From positions 1-64,000 of the forward strand of contig JAVXUO010002435.1 of assembly GCA_033065855.1 (NCBI GenBank): a stretch of DNA of 64,000 nucleotides, read 5' to 3'. Each line of letters opens with the position of its first letter. Position 1 is the stretch's first letter. The translations under genes and the position numbers were made by a program. Below are positions 1 to 12,319 of the stretch, one piece after another. The notes beneath the pieces were generated by a model. That model had not been told where the DNA came from. It was given only the letters and a program-made list of their open reading frames with translations, and did not search any database. The stretch is from Escallonia rubra. Its lineage: Eukaryota; Streptophyta; Magnoliopsida; Escalloniales; Escalloniaceae.

Positions 1-2
1 CA

Positions 3-1171
3 CCGAAAGTACTGTCACATAGGTGTCTGGGACAGCAAGAGGCTATGCAGGTGATGGCTGAAGTACACGAAGGTGTTTGTGGTGCTCATCAAGCGGGTAT
101 AAAATTGAGATGGCTGATTAGACGGCAGGTCCATTATTGGCCTACCATAATGGAAGATTGCATCAGATATGCAAAGGGATGTCAAGCTTGTCAAAAACAT
201 GGTGACGTTCATCGCGCACCATGCATAGAATTACAATCGATAGTGAAACCATGGCCTTTTAGAGGTTGGGCCATGGACTTGATAGGCCAAATACATCCTT
301 CTTCATCCAAAAAGCACGGGCTTATAATTGTAGCCACTGACTACTTTACAAAGTGGACAGAGGCCAGGCCGATGAAGATAGTTACACAAGAAAGCATAAT
401 CACATTTACTAAAGAGAATATAATCCACCGATTTGAATTACCTTAACCAATCACGGCTGATAGAGGTATTGTTTTCACTGGGGACAAATACATGAGTTTG
501 CTGAAGAATACAAGTTTGAAATAATAAACTCCACCCCCTATTACGCACAAGCAAATGGCCAAGCTGAAACGGCAAATAAGTCTATTAAGCACATCATGGA
601 AAGGGTTATTGAAGATACCCCAAATGATTGGCACCGTTTGCTATCGGAAGTTCTTTGGGCATTCCAAACTTCCCTGAAGTCTAGCACATGGGTAACTCCA
701 TATGATTTGACATACATGCATGATCTTGTATTACCTATGGAAATAACAGTAAGATCCTTCCGAGTAGCTATGCAAAATAGCGTTCCGGTGACAGAATACA
801 ATGAGACTATGGCAATTGAGTTGGAAGATCTAGACGACTATCGATTGGACGCGTTAGATAGATTGCATGCTCAAAAGCTAAAGGTAAGTAGATCTTACAA
901 CTGGAGAGTTTTGCCAAAAATGTTTCAAGAAAATGAGTTAGTATGGAAAACCATATTACCTATACGATCAAAGGATCCAAAATTTGGAAAATGGTCACCA
1001 AATTGGGAAGGACCTTTCCTATTCCATAAAGTTTTAAGAGGCGGAGCATATTGGTTAAAATCGTTGGAAAGACAATTGCATGCCAAGCCTATTAACGGCC
1101 GATACTTAAAAAAATACACCCCTTCCATGTGGGAAGGAGTCAAACCAATCCATAGAGATAGTTTGCATTAG
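3..1171 (+). pseudogene. Ty3/gypsy pol fragment: integrase (broken)
   Basis: Reading starts in frame at base 3 and is open to the TAA at 443-445. It covers the His2-Cys2 zinc-binding domain (HEGVCGAH, then CQAC) and the first catalytic Asp (WAMDLIG, near 274). After the stop, the second Asp (TADRG) is still in frame, but a frameshift near 490 moves the rest to another frame. There the catalytic Glu (NGQAETANKS, near 565) and the C-terminal region are read to the TAA at 1169-1171 (ORF from 596). All three DDE residues are therefore present but split by one nonsense codon and one frameshift. Integrase would insert the element cDNA into host DNA; this copy is non-functional. Confidence 0.85.
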
Positions 1172-1274
1172 CCTGATAAAGGCCAAAGAGGTTGAGATAT
1201 AAAATAAAAAACTACAAATAAAATCTAAGGGAAATGATCTGATTACAAATAGTAGTCTAAAGGCAAAAGTTTGA

Positions 1275-4200
1275 CTAAGAAAAATGACCGTTTACACAAC
1301 GAGAAGTTAAACATCGAAAGCAGTTTGACAAATTGACAGCCTCTTGATAAACTTCACTTTGCCGTTCAAACAGACCTTTATCCTTCTGATTCAGGGCGAC
1401 TATCTTCATCTCCAGTTCCTTTCTCTCGACCTTAATCTCTTCAATCTCCTTGGAAATTTGTAAGCTACCTTGACGTTTCTCTTGGATTTGAGTGTTTAAA
1501 GCATCAATATCTTAGTCCACTAGTTGGGCATTAGATTTAATTCCTATGCCTTGCTTCCAAGAAGCAGATATAAGTGAAATTTGAAATTTCAAAGTGGAGA
1601 TTAAACCTGATTGGACATCATTCAGAGCTGATGCATTGTCTGCAAGAGTGTTAATCAGACCGTTCATCTTTGATAAGGCATCATCATTAGCCAAAACATT
1701 AGAAAGGCGATGGCTGAGCAAGCTTTTAAAAACACTAAGAACTGCAGCCACGTCAATACTAGAAGGTGAAACCATTGCATCTATCGAAGCCCAAGAAAAG
1801 GCATTGATGGCCGTCTGAAGTTGTAGAAATTTCTGATTAATGTCATCAACAACAGGCATAGAAGGAATTGCTTGTCGAGCAGCTAGGATGCCTGTGGCTT
1901 CTGTTACCGTCTGAGTGATCGATGGGGAACTAGAAGCGATTTGGAAAGTTGATGACATAGGCATCGAGGGAATATCAGTGGTATGGCTAGATGGTGCGGT
2001 GGTAGTTTCAGAAATTTTGACTGGATCTGCGGTAGGAGGAGAATGACTTTCAGCTGTAAGACAAGTTTCGGCTATTGAAGGGACATGTATAGGAGTATTG
2101 CCCGATTGATGTGAATGTTGACTGCTAGGGTGGTCATTAGAATCTTCCTCATCCTGAACATCCCAAGGCTCATCGACTTGCTGTATAGACAGCAGTAAGG
2201 TATGAGTTGCTTAATATAGTGATAATGTTGAAAATATTCAAAGTCCACGAACTTGTTGAAGTGAAGATACTGATCGATGAGTAACTGTAATTAGAGGGAC
2301 TCCGCCACTAGTAGCTTATGTATCAGTTGACTTGCCAACAAGAGCATCAAAAGAAACATTGTCATTGGAAGGATCATCATCCTTACTGGCACTTTCCTGA
2401 GTCAAATCGATGGTAATACCACCCAAATCCTAATAAGAAGGTAAGCAATGAAATTTAGCAATAAATACAAAAATCAACAAAAGGAGGAATTTACGTTCAG
2501 AGACATGGTTCGTGCACTGAAACAAGTCTTGCGTGCAATATTTTTCCTCCGGGCAGCCTTAGGCTTAGGCATGTCAGAATAACCTGGAACAGTTAAAAGA
2601 GCTTTTTGCTGATCGATTGGTGCTGAAGAGGACTCATTTTTCCTATTCAGATACTGCACTCGCAGAGGCTCCTATATCAGCAGTCAGCTTTTCGGCTGAT
2701 CTAGCACTTTGATCAACTGTACAAAGTAAGATCACAATCAAATACTCTTCAACAGTTTGTCATCAGAAGGTAGTATAATAATGAAAGAGTTCGTACTTGG
2801 ATTCAAAGAAGATTGGAAACTGACAATAGCTGAAACAGTCTGAATTGGAAGAGTAATGTTTAGAGGAACAACCGATATCGATTCATTCAATTGAGGATTG
2901 GAAGGAAGATCATCGGTGACACGTGTTAATTGCTTTCTGCTTTCTCAAATTGCCGTTCTCTTCTGAATAAGAGGAATGTCATCATCTTCTTCCATATCTT
3001 CAATCTCTTCCCTTTCCTTTGTGGATATATCTTCAGAAGAGTCATCTGACTTTTCATCGACATCGTGCTCTTCTAAAGAAGATTCAGCGACATGCTCTTT
3101 TCCTTTCCTGCTTTACGCTGATTGAGAAGTTCCTGCAGAAGAAGATCGATTCCTTTTTTGGGAAACAGTAGGTTGGCTACTACCTCATACATTGATATAC
3201 CAAGACATGGTAAATAAGTTGATATCATCAGTAAAAGCGGCATCAAAACAAAGACAAGTACCTAGACAATAGGGACTGTCTTGAGCTAGACGGACCATAC
3301 AATCAACATATTTAATGCCATCATATAACTTGGAAACATTCTCTTGATACCAGGAATCAAATAGACTAACTGATATGGCAGTATGAATTTTAAAATTGGA
3401 CATAACAAAATTATCCATCGATTCGTCAACAACTTTATCAATCTTCTTGATATGGTTTCTTGTGATCTGTTTTATCCTTTCTTTAGCTTCCAAGAAACTG
3501 TTATCTTGGAATCCCTTGTACTAATCCGAATTGTTGGCCAAATTGAGAGGAGGTATATCGCTCGTATCCGCAGATTCCTGAAAGAGTAATAGTGATTTTA
3601 CCACCTGAAAAAATCGTCCACAAAGAAAGATGACCCATATCCTCCAAACGCGATCTTGAAACTCTATAGATATAGCATCGTTTATATGAGTGGAAAGGGT
3701 TCTAAGCCAATCAGGCCCGAATGCTCTAGCAAGGAAGGGATGTGAACGCTTGTGGTAAGCAAACTCAAAGAAAAAGCGAAAACATGATATGACGAATTGA
3801 AGCTTGATTTCACCCAAAGAAAGACGATGCCCATAGGTCAAGAAAAAAGTATCGGGTTGAGTAGGGATAAAAGGGGCAAACTCTGGGAAGTAAGCTTGCA
3901 ACCACAATTGGACCAACCATAATGGACCACCGATACTCCAATGAATCTTTTTTCCTACCATAGTACACATTGATCTATACAAGCTGCCCAACAATAAAGG
4001 TGCAAGTGCATATTCCTTACCGTGAGCTAAGCTGATGGCTAAATTCATGTACTCTTTGGTCAGAGAGAGACTTGAAACACAGAAAACATGGTGAGAAATC
4101 CAGATCCAGAAAAAAATAGCTAATTCTTTCAAATCAGACGAAGTGTTAGCATTTCTTGATCTAAGGCCGAAAAAATCTTTCAAAAGTATTAGAGTATTTT

Positions 4201-4812
4201 CAAGAAGAAAGATCAAGAGTCAAGTTGGTAGGGTTATGAAAGGTCAAAGCATTGGCATGATTACCAATCGGCAGAAGGCCTATTAAAGCACATACATCAA
4301 AAAAGGTAGGGGACGTCATTTTGGTCTTCAACATAAAGGCAATGGTGGTAGTCGACCAAAAGCAAAAAGAAGTAGAAACCAGCCATTGATTCACTTTATG
4401 AGGAGTTTTGGACATATGAATAAGTTCGAAAATACCTTGCCGCCTCCACTGATCGGCGAAAGAAGCTGACAAACGGTCAACCCAAAGAGCTCAATCAGCA
4501 TGAATGAGAGTTGGCCAAGATCTAATCGGCAAACCACTATCGCTCCAGCCTTTCCAATCCAGAAAAAGCGAACTGAGAAATAATTTTCTGAATCATCAAT
4601 CGGGTATCCCTTTAAAGGTTGGAGACGAACCCTAAAAGACGGGCCTAAGATGTGAGGGCTAATAGGTTTTGGCGTTTCTTGTAAGGAATCAGAACACGGG
4701 AGTCAATAGGATCAACATGGGCCATAAAGGCACCAACAACCCATCGAGGATTAGGGGGACATTCGACTCCTTCACCCTCATCACATCGCGGAATAGCTCT
4801 TTTCTTCACCAT
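1275..4812 (-). pseudogene. Antisense plant-mobile-domain (PMD) ORF of the retrotransposon
   Basis: Several minus-strand ORFs line up as pieces of one decayed protein. The N-terminus begins at the ATG at 4812 (MVKKRAIPRCDEGEG). A further piece lies at 4200-4472. The PMD core at 3521-4216 contains GPLWLVQLWLQAYFPEF, a hallmark of the aminotransferase-like/PMD family. Basic and Ser-rich pieces follow near 3185-3493 and 2474-2659. The tail at 1512-1964 continues, after one in-frame stop at 1512-1514, into a Lys/Glu-rich coiled coil that ends at the TAG at 1275-1277. PMD proteins occur both as host genes (MAIN family) and inside Ty3/gypsy and Mutator-like elements; their role in the element is not settled. 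The ORF is antisense to pol and has many stops and frameshifts. Domain assignment is good, exon or frame joins are not. Confidence 0.7.
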
Positions 4813-5017
4813 GATTTTGAAAAGTGCAAGAAAGGAGTAAGCAGAAATTCTAGGGTTTACTGCGATCAAAGAAATATAAAATACTCTGATAAAAGAGCAA
4901 AACGAGTTCAATTTAAGCTCAACCTCGATAAAACGGTTATAAATTAAAGCGTTAGAAGTTGAGGTGAACAGGATTAACTCGCACAACTATATATGTCGCG
5001 CGAATTAAGGGGGGCAT

Positions 5018-5764
5018 TGTTGGCACCAGCATTTTTTCAAATAGTATATAGACACATGGCATGATGATAACCACAAAGAAGTGCATTAATGAAGAAAGTG
5101 GAAGAAGCACGACTATATGGTTATCATCGGTTACCGAGTTACAAGGGAGAGATAAGCAACACGGGAAATAGAATATTTGAATAACCCGCACAATAAGGAA
5201 GAAACCACGAGAAGAAAACCAGATCGATGGTGTCAAGACAACGTGAAGACAGAACAAATGCATCAACGACAACAGTTAATAGGAGGTTTCTGGAACAGGC
5301 CATTATCAGCAAGATTGAGAAGACTTTGGGAGAAATGACCGATCGTGGGACTTGGGAAGTTATTCCTAATAAATATAAGGAATTGCAGTTACAGGGAGAA
5401 AACGGTTATGAATGATGCAAGTATAAAAGAGATGCAAGGCAACAGAAAGAGGGTCATTAATCCATCAACAAAACTAGAATAGGAAGATAGCCTGCTTAAA
5501 TTTCTTTAGGTTACTCATTAGATGATCTATTTAGTATCGATAGAGAACCTTGTACGTTATAGGAACTGTGTTCCTTGTACTGTAAGAATTGTCTTTGTAA
5601 TTTCAGTGGGTGCATCGTCTTTAGATCAATTCAGCATATTATCATCAGTTAGTTTTTCTTTTTAGCGAAGTCCTCAGGCCCGAGGAGAAAGAAAAATCCC
5701 GCAATGTTCATCGGTTGTGTCGCAGGCGCACGATCGACAGTGAGTTTGCCCAGCAGCGCAAACA
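5018..5764 (+). repeat. 3' LTR of the Tat-like retrotransposon
   Basis: The boundary is set by the purine tract at 5007-5014 followed by TGTTGGCACC at 5018, and by the terminal AACA at 5761-5764; the length is 747 bp. A TATA-like TATAAAAG sits at 5422-5429, which would be the LTR promoter. With only one LTR in the window, the ends cannot be confirmed by comparing the pair, and the target-site duplication is not checkable. Confidence 0.6.
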
Positions 5765-7065
5765 TATTGTTTCCATTAAAGGGCTCAACATTGATTTTTC
5801 AGTGACAGCAATAAATAGTAAAAAACTCTAATACACTTGTTAGTGTTGCTTAGGCACATGCAATGTAAACCTTGGTTTATAATGGAGAAAATAGTAACGA
5901 AAATTGTAACATAAAATAGTGAGTGCAGTAATATCCGGACACAAGGTTTAAGGTGGTTCGGCAGCTTCTTCATACTATGTGTGAATATCGAGACAAGTAA
6001 AAGACAAACAAAACCTAAGATTATCTGTGCATGATAAAGGGTTACTAACTCTATCTCACATATTACACTGAGAGGAGAAAACTTGAAAATATTTTATGAG
6101 GTCGTAGAGTGGCAGTTTTACAGTCTTTCTTTCATTGGATGTTTTGTAGCTAGGTTGCCACCAAATCTACAGCAAAAATCACATGCCAGAAGCCATGCAC
6201 CGAGAAAAGGATGCTCATGCCACCAAGAAAAGACAAGTTAAAAAAGACATTATTTGAACAGAACCGATCAATAGCACATAGTGACAAAACAAGTCACAAC
6301 CCACCGCCCCGTAATAATTCACACTTTTTAACTTATTTTTCCTTTTTGTCCCTTCGGAGAGCTGTGTAACAAATAATTAATTCAAACAGCTGAACAAGCA
6401 ATTCAACTTGATATCAAACGAATCCCTCGAAACCCTACTTACATCCCAAACAACCCCACTATCCGAACAATATTAATCCTTTAGAACTTCAACAAAGTAA
6501 CAATTGAGAAAAAAAAAGTGTAAGAACCACACTTCCCCGTATTTGTAAGAAAGATTCAACCTCGGTTTATACTTTTTGTCCAAGTGGTCTTTGCTTACCC
6601 ATCAACCTTCAACCATGTAATTTTCGGGAGCCCCACCCTTTGATGGATATAAATCACGTGGGCATGGCTATGATCGATGACCTCTTCCTTGGACCCTGGT
6701 TAATAATATTCCCTGCATGGTAGAAGTGATAAATTAATTAGAACATATTGGTTTCAGAGGAACTAATACATGTTTTTCTTCTATGTTCTTTAGGTAAATA
6801 AAACATTTTCCTAGTTAGTTCTTCTTCTAATATAGGTCCTGCTTAAAAAAAGCTTCGCCGTCAAGAAGGGTATGTAGCTTAATGACTCCGTTACTGGCGA
6901 ATTTATCGTCATCTTTTGCCATTGGCTGCTGATTGTTTAACTCTTGTCCAATCTTTAAAGAGGTATATGGCTGATTGTTTGCAGATTCAAAACATGAAGG
7001 TAATTGATTTTGAATCCATACCAGCAAGAGATCAATAAAAACAAATAGTGTCGTTTTGATGTCTG
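5765..7065. other. Non-coding stretch between LTR and bZIP gene
   Basis: AT-rich sequence with no supported gene. The part next to 7066 is expected to be the 3' untranslated region of the minus-strand bZIP gene. An open frame at 6827-7069 on the minus strand starts just after the bZIP stop and looks like untranslated sequence rather than a separate gene. Confidence 0.6.
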
Positions 7066-9485
7066 TCAATTGATCATAAGTTGCTCCTTCTGTGCGGGCA
7101 TGTTGGCATCAGAGACTGGTGATTGAGGTTGTGATGGTTGGGCTGTTCCGTTTTCCATCTTAAGGTTTTGTTGGTAATACACTTGTCTCAGTCTTTCTAT
7201 TTCCCTCTTCAGTGCTTCTTGATGAGCTGCATTTTAAATTTGTATGCGAACCATTATAGTAAGCACTTTGTAAATCAAGAAGTACCAGAAAGAACTTTTC
7301 TTTATGGAGTATGAATCTTGTCTTTCCAATGGAGAAGGCAGGATTTTGGTAAACAGGCTTCAATAGTTGTCTACAATAATGCTTAAAATTTGTGAAGAGC
7401 TGCAAAAGTGATCATTTGCTCTACAAACTTGGAGTCAGTCCAACAATTTATATCATGCAAACAGGACAAAATTAAACCAAATAGCTTGTCAAACCCGGAA
7501 TCAGACAAGATATAATAATTGAAAATTTGGTTAATAAGCTGAGGATAGGTGACTATTGATCCATAAAGTGTACCAGCCAATTGGAATCATCAAACAATGA
7601 AGACACAAGTTACTAAGCCATCACTTTATCCGTGGTTTCTCTATCATTCTCTGTGGCACCAAGGTTATCCGTGCTCTCTAGCCCTAAGCATTGTTCAGAA
7701 AGAACGTTCTACCCTTGAAGTTAGTTATCCCTCTCTCCACAGTCCACATGGCTGGGACAAGTAATTCAATTTCTCAAAATGAGACTAAATCATCAGTTTG
7801 TCCGTGCTCTCTCTCTCTCTCTCTCCCTCTCTCTCTGGTACAAAGTTTCTAGGTGCTCTGTAGCCCTAACTTAGGGCCCTTAAGCATTATTTTGAAAGAA
7901 CGTTCACCCTGGAAGTTACTTATCAATCAACCCGTATTCCACATGGCTGGGACCAGTAATTCAAGCAGTTGCTCGCATGTTTCTATCTGATGAGTGGAGC
8001 CTGTGTATGTCCTTTTTCACATTCAATGTCAACAGGGTGAAAACAACTGATCTTCAGAGAGAGAGAGAGAGTGATAATTAATCAACTTAATTCATATTTT
8101 GGTTTACCCAAGACCCTAGAGCTTAGTTTTCTACTGTCCTACCTTGCTATTTTGTCCCTCAAATGTTTTAGCTACTCAAAAAGTTTTGAAACTAGTTTTG
8201 TGGAGTAGTAGACATATTTGGATAAAGCAATACTCCTCCAAAACTAACGTACAGGGAGAGATTTCCTTACCGTCTTTGAAAACTTTGTCTTGCGCAAGAG
8301 CGGCGAGTCGCTGCTTGATAACACTATTATCGACGTTGAGAACCAGGCGTTGGTGGTCCAGAAATGCAACCCGAGGTGACAGCACTGAAACTTCCGCCTT
8401 CGTTTACGACCAAAAATGAAAACTTGGTCAGTATAAAGCATGCAGTTCAATAAGATATCGTACAAAAACAAGAGTCGGGAGGATAAGTTCCTTACTTGTA
8501 ATGAGTTGACACTGCGTTCTAGCTCCGATATGTATTGTAATTTCCTCACCCGTGATCTTTGTGCGGACTGTCTGTTGGCCAGGATTCTAACAATACAACA
8601 AAAAGAATTATCATTTATACTGAGGTTGGGCGTCAGTTATATAATATCATCGACCCATAATTTCTCGTGACGAATTTTCTTTTATACCAATCAATTTAGA
8701 AAGTAGTTAGTGGTATTGATGGTCATGATTTCAACTAAGTGGAAATCAATGAGCTTGAGAATATTGTTAAGGTTGTAGTGTAGTACATAATGCATATAAC
8801 AAAATCCTACTTGCTATGACATCTTTCTTTCCTTTTTTTTTAATTTAAGTGCTTCCAATACCTTAGATGTATCGGTTATTACCAGAGCTAAAAAAGACGT
8901 ATGAAAACCCTATACCAGGAGCAATTGCATATATGATTACCTCTTAATCCTTTTTGGGTCAAAGATCTTGTCGTTGGAATTGTCCTCGGTTGCATATGGA
9001 GTAAGTTGTCCATCCGATTTGCATGAGCTTTCCGCCTCCTCGGTTTCAGTCCTCGGTTGATGCAACTGCTGATCGGGAGGTGTTTGTTTGTGATCATCGT
9101 TAATGCTGTTGTGATCGGACGGCGACGACGGGTTGGAGCAGGGCCCCACGGAGGTGGCAATGTCGTCGATGAACATGGACATGAATTGCTCCTCGTCAAA
9201 CCGGTCGAACTCGGTTGCGGTCCTTGACCCCGGGGCGGAAGATCTTCGGCATTCTTCCGCAGCCACCGCAGGGGCCTCGAGGAACGCAACCGAGTCGCTT
9301 ATGGATCTCCGGTGGGACCCGCGCTTCGACGATGAGAAGTCCAGGAACTCATCAACCCATGAGTGGTTTTGGGCGATGTTGTTGTTAGTTGCCAAACTAT
9401 CCATTGATGGCATTCTTTGGTGGTGCTGTGAAACGTCAGGCCAGTTGGTTATCATGTTTGGAACTTTTGGAGGCAACTGTGCCAT
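7066..9485 (-). CDS. bZIP transcription factor, bZIP34/bZIP61-like (group E)
   Basis: Four exons, complement of 8941-9485, 8496-8586, 8271-8397 and 7066-7226, with GT-AG introns and codon phases that join cleanly, give 307 residues. The start at 9485 (MAQLPPKVPNM) fits the family N-terminus. The conserved SWVDEFLDFSS lies at residues 42-52 and a phosphosite-like RRSIS at 59-63. The basic region has the N-x7-R signature (N186, R194). The leucine zipper runs L204, L211, L218, L225, L232, I239, L246. Pro220 falls in the third heptad; in Arabidopsis bZIP34/61 this proline is reported to block homodimers and favour heterodimers. This is a nuclear DNA-binding regulator; bZIP34 acts in pollen. The reading frame stays open 81 codons upstream of Met1 with low-complexity sequence, which I treat as 5' UTR. 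No lesion is seen, so it is probably functional. Confidence 0.93.
7645..7965. repeat. Imperfect direct duplication in bZIP intron 3
   Basis: Two diverged copies (about 7645-7775 and 7835-7965) share, in order, a gtgctct...agccctaa block, gaaagaacgtt, and cacatggctgggac followed by agtaattcaa. A CT microsatellite (about 7806-7836) lies between them. The duplication is intronic within the 1044-bp intron 3 (7227-8270). Confidence 0.6.
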
Positions 9486-9630
9486 TCTAACAACACAATG
9501 TAGAGAGGTAAGTTCAGAGAGAGGGTGACAAAACCAAACCAAAACTATAAGACAAATACAAGAGGCTCTTATAAATACTTGAGAAAACAAAACATGCTGT
9601 GCTAGAGATTGGAAGAAGATAGCCACAGAA

Positions 9631-9682
9631 ACATCATCATCATCATCATCTTTAACCTCCGCAGTGTGTGTGTGTGTGTGTC
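9631..9682. repeat. CAT trinucleotide and TG dinucleotide microsatellites
   Basis: A (CAT)n run at about 9631-9650 and a (TG)n run at 9664-9682 lie upstream of the bZIP start codon, probably in its 5' untranslated region or proximal promoter. They are the source of the Asp-rich and His/Thr-rich stretches seen if the frame is read upstream of Met1. Confidence 0.7.
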
Positions 9683-9804
9683 TGAGATAGATAGTGGGGT
9701 AACATGGGGAGATTGGGACAGCTATCAACAGCTGGTAGGAAGGTTGAGTCTCAACGGTATTACTGGAAAGCAGCAGTAGTTTAATAACTAGAGGAATCAG
9801 AAAC

Positions 9805-9810
9805 CACGTG
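9805..9810. promoter_or_regulatory. G-box CACGTG upstream of the bZIP gene
   Basis: A palindromic CACGTG sits about 320 bp upstream of the bZIP start codon. G-boxes are binding sites for plant bZIP and bHLH factors. A TATA-like TATTATAAG on the minus strand near 9852-9844 is further upstream, so the relation to the transcription start is uncertain. Confidence 0.3.
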
Positions 9811-11066
9811 CACTTGTGACCCTTCTTTCCATTCAGCTGGAACTTATAATAGTCTCATTATTAACACTACAAGAAACATCCCATTATAGTCCTTTCATAT
9901 GTTTATGCGAGCCATGCTTGATCTGCCCGTGACCATTCGATGTGTTACGGACTTACAGTGAAGGCCAAGAAACAAGAGTATGATCCCCTAGAGTTGCCTA
10001 GCAACTCCAGAGCTGAATTTCACTAATTTAGTCCCCAGCTTCATGGGAGAAAACACTTTGAATGTCATTTTTTATCAGCTTCATTTTCGGAGTCGGCCTA
10101 GCAATTTCACAAGATTAAAATCGCACTATGTATTTTATATCGTTTTGTTCGATAACTAGAGAAGTCTAGAACTTAAGCACAAGTTTTTTTTAAGAAATAG
10201 AAAAGTTAGACACTCATGGAGCCTCCATTGTGTCTTTGCCACATGTTACTAAGTATTGCCGGTGACTGACACTTGCTATTAAACTACTAGTACATCATAA
10301 GGCAGTGACTAGCACTTTTTAGACACAAACTTGAGTCACACATTGTGATTCAATGCGTCCAATCAAGATGTTGATACCGAACACATTAAACCAATTGCTG
10401 CCAGCCCAAAAGAATCATTGGCATGTGTGATATCTTTGTGTTGCACTAATGCATGCATGAGGGTGTTCCTTTAGTTCGTATTTAAGATGGTACAGAAAGA
10501 TAGGAAGAATAAATTGTTGGAGCTGTGGGATTAGGGTATGAGCTGTGAAAAGTGAGGATGGCTGAAAGGGATCATGCTATGCCATGTGAATTATTTGCAC
10601 GCTCTATAAGCTTTACTTTGTCTCCAAACCATACCCACATGTAGGGCATGTGTCCCTAATTTTCTCCACAACTGTTTCTTGGTACCTTCTATCAACCCCC
10701 AAAGTGGGAGTTAAATCCCATCTATTATAAACCTGTTCAAGGGCACTAATCATGATTAATAAAGGAAAGCATATAATTTATAACGATAGTTTTGCCGCCG
10801 ATAAGGCTGTCATAATACTGTTTTTCGAGGAGCTTAATAATCATTCATAGACCATGAATGTTCTGCAAACCTGATCTTTACGTTTCACTCACACAGATAT
10901 AGGATATGGTGTAAGACGAAGGAAATGCCTTTCCGAATATGCTTATAGAAAATTTTATTTGTGAACCAACGTCTTTAGTTCTATTGCAAGACAAAAACAC
11001 CATTAGTGAAAGTGTCATCCTCCTCCCATAGGTATTTGTTTTCTAGGCACAAATTAGTTGTCCTGA

Positions 11067-11094
11067 CTAGCCCAGAAACCGTGCCAAGCACGGT
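11067..11094 (-). other. Helitron 1 3' terminal hairpin and CTAG end
   Basis: A 7-bp stem, ACCGTGC/GCACGGT with loop CAA (plus-strand reading), is followed 7 nt away by the terminal CTAG. This is the canonical Helitron 3' terminator arrangement. Confidence 0.85.
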
Positions 11095-12116
11095 ACAGTT
11101 TTATTAACAGTCATTTGTTTTAGTAGTTTCGAATTGCATAATAAAATCTATGCATAGTATATAATTTTCTGATTATTACATCAAATTAAAGATAGTCACT
11201 TTTATTTTTGGGTGAACTTTCATTTAATTAAATAAATTAACCGTCGTGGTGAAATATCAATAAGCAACGTCTTTGTGCATATTTACTAATTCTATTTTGG
11301 TAACTATATAGATGAAAAATATTAGAAGTTTGTTTAGTACACAAAAAATAATAATAAATTTCACTGATAAAAATATGCAGAGAATATATTGATATCAATT
11401 TACTATTGCATAAGACTTTTTTTATTAATTTGAAAGTATCTTTTAAAAATAATTTGTACATACAATGGGTTGCCTATAACATTAAATACATATTAGTTAA
11501 ATTTTGATCGCGAAAATTTTGGTAAATATATTTTCTTATAGCAAGTGATTTATAAAAGTTAATCAACGCAACTAATTAAAAAAGGATGATGTGGGGTTTC
11601 TAGAAGCAAATGGAATCTAGCAATAAAGTATACAGAGAAAATACTAATTATTGCATGAGGTAATTACATAAAGTTTAAATTTTAATCAACATGACTAAAT
11701 ATGATAGCTCAAAACCTCATCGTAAGCAAATTCTTAAACAAAATTTAACCAATAATCTAACAAAATATATAATAAGCATGTTTACTAAGTCAGATTTATC
11801 TTCAAACGTAATAAGATTTTCAATTTAAGTTTTGAAGTACATTCATCACATAACAAATATCTTTTTAGATTTTATAGGCAATTCTATTTTTCAGATATCT
11901 AGTTTTATCTTTTCATGTGAGAAAGAGTCTCTAAGAGTATAAAAGTTAACATAAAATCATAATATATTAGTATATTGCTGATGCAGAGTTTAGAATGCTT
12001 AATAGTTTAATTACTCACAATAAAAACATCATAAAAAAAATGTTCAAAACTTTTCCAACAAAAAATCAATTAAATTTATCTCATGCTCACATGCTTAAGG
12101 TTTAAAATGTACACTA

Positions 12117-12164
<48 letters not shown>

Positions 12165-12166
<2 letters not shown>

Positions 12167-12263
12167 AGCTGATCCGTTGCTAGCGCTAACACCGTCCGCT
12201 ACATAATGTAGCGGACGACCAAACAGCGCTAGCAACGTGCTAGCGCTAGCAATGGATCACGAC

Positions 12264-12265
<2 letters not shown>
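12165..12265. mobile_element. 101-bp foldback micro-element in a (TA)n microsatellite
   Basis: Begins GGAGCTGATCCGTTGCTAGC and ends with the imperfect inverted copy (GATCACGACCC). Both sides are pure (TA)n (about 12122-12164 and 12266-12316). A central palindrome GTCCGC-N11-GCGGAC lies at 12193-12215. The structure matches a MITE inserted into a TA microsatellite, comparable with Micron-type elements of rice. Confidence 0.75.

Positions 12266-12316
<51 letters not shown>

Positions 12317-12319
<3 letters not shown>

Larger units (their letters stand above)
1..5764 (+). mobile_element. Ty3/gypsy retrotransposon, Tat-like lineage, 3' part
   Basis: The element enters from the left edge of the window. 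In order it holds the end of pol (integrase, 3-1171), a long region whose coding potential lies on the opposite strand (1275-4812), a purine-rich tract AAGGGGGG at 5007-5014 that fits a polypurine tract, and an LTR (5018-5764) starting TGTTGG and ending AACA. An antisense ORF between pol and the 3' LTR is a known feature of Tat-lineage Ty3/gypsy elements. The integrase is broken, so this copy cannot move by itself. The 5' LTR, gag and RT lie outside the window, so clade assignment rests on layout and integrase type only. Confidence 0.8.
9486..11066. other. bZIP upstream region, no gene seen
   Basis: Contains the probable bZIP promoter and 5' UTR, then ordinary AT-rich sequence up to the Helitron boundary at 11067. 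CACTACAAGAAA near 9867 resembles a CACTA-element terminus, but no matching end or subterminal repeats follow it. Confidence 0.5.

Noticed and set aside
6827..7069. 80-codon ORF next to the bZIP stop
   Set aside because: Directly follows the bZIP stop codon on the same strand and has no recognisable domain; probably 3' UTR.
9867..9884. CACTACAAGAAACATCCC as the start of a third CACTA element
   Set aside because: No inverted partner, target duplication or subterminal repeats found nearby.
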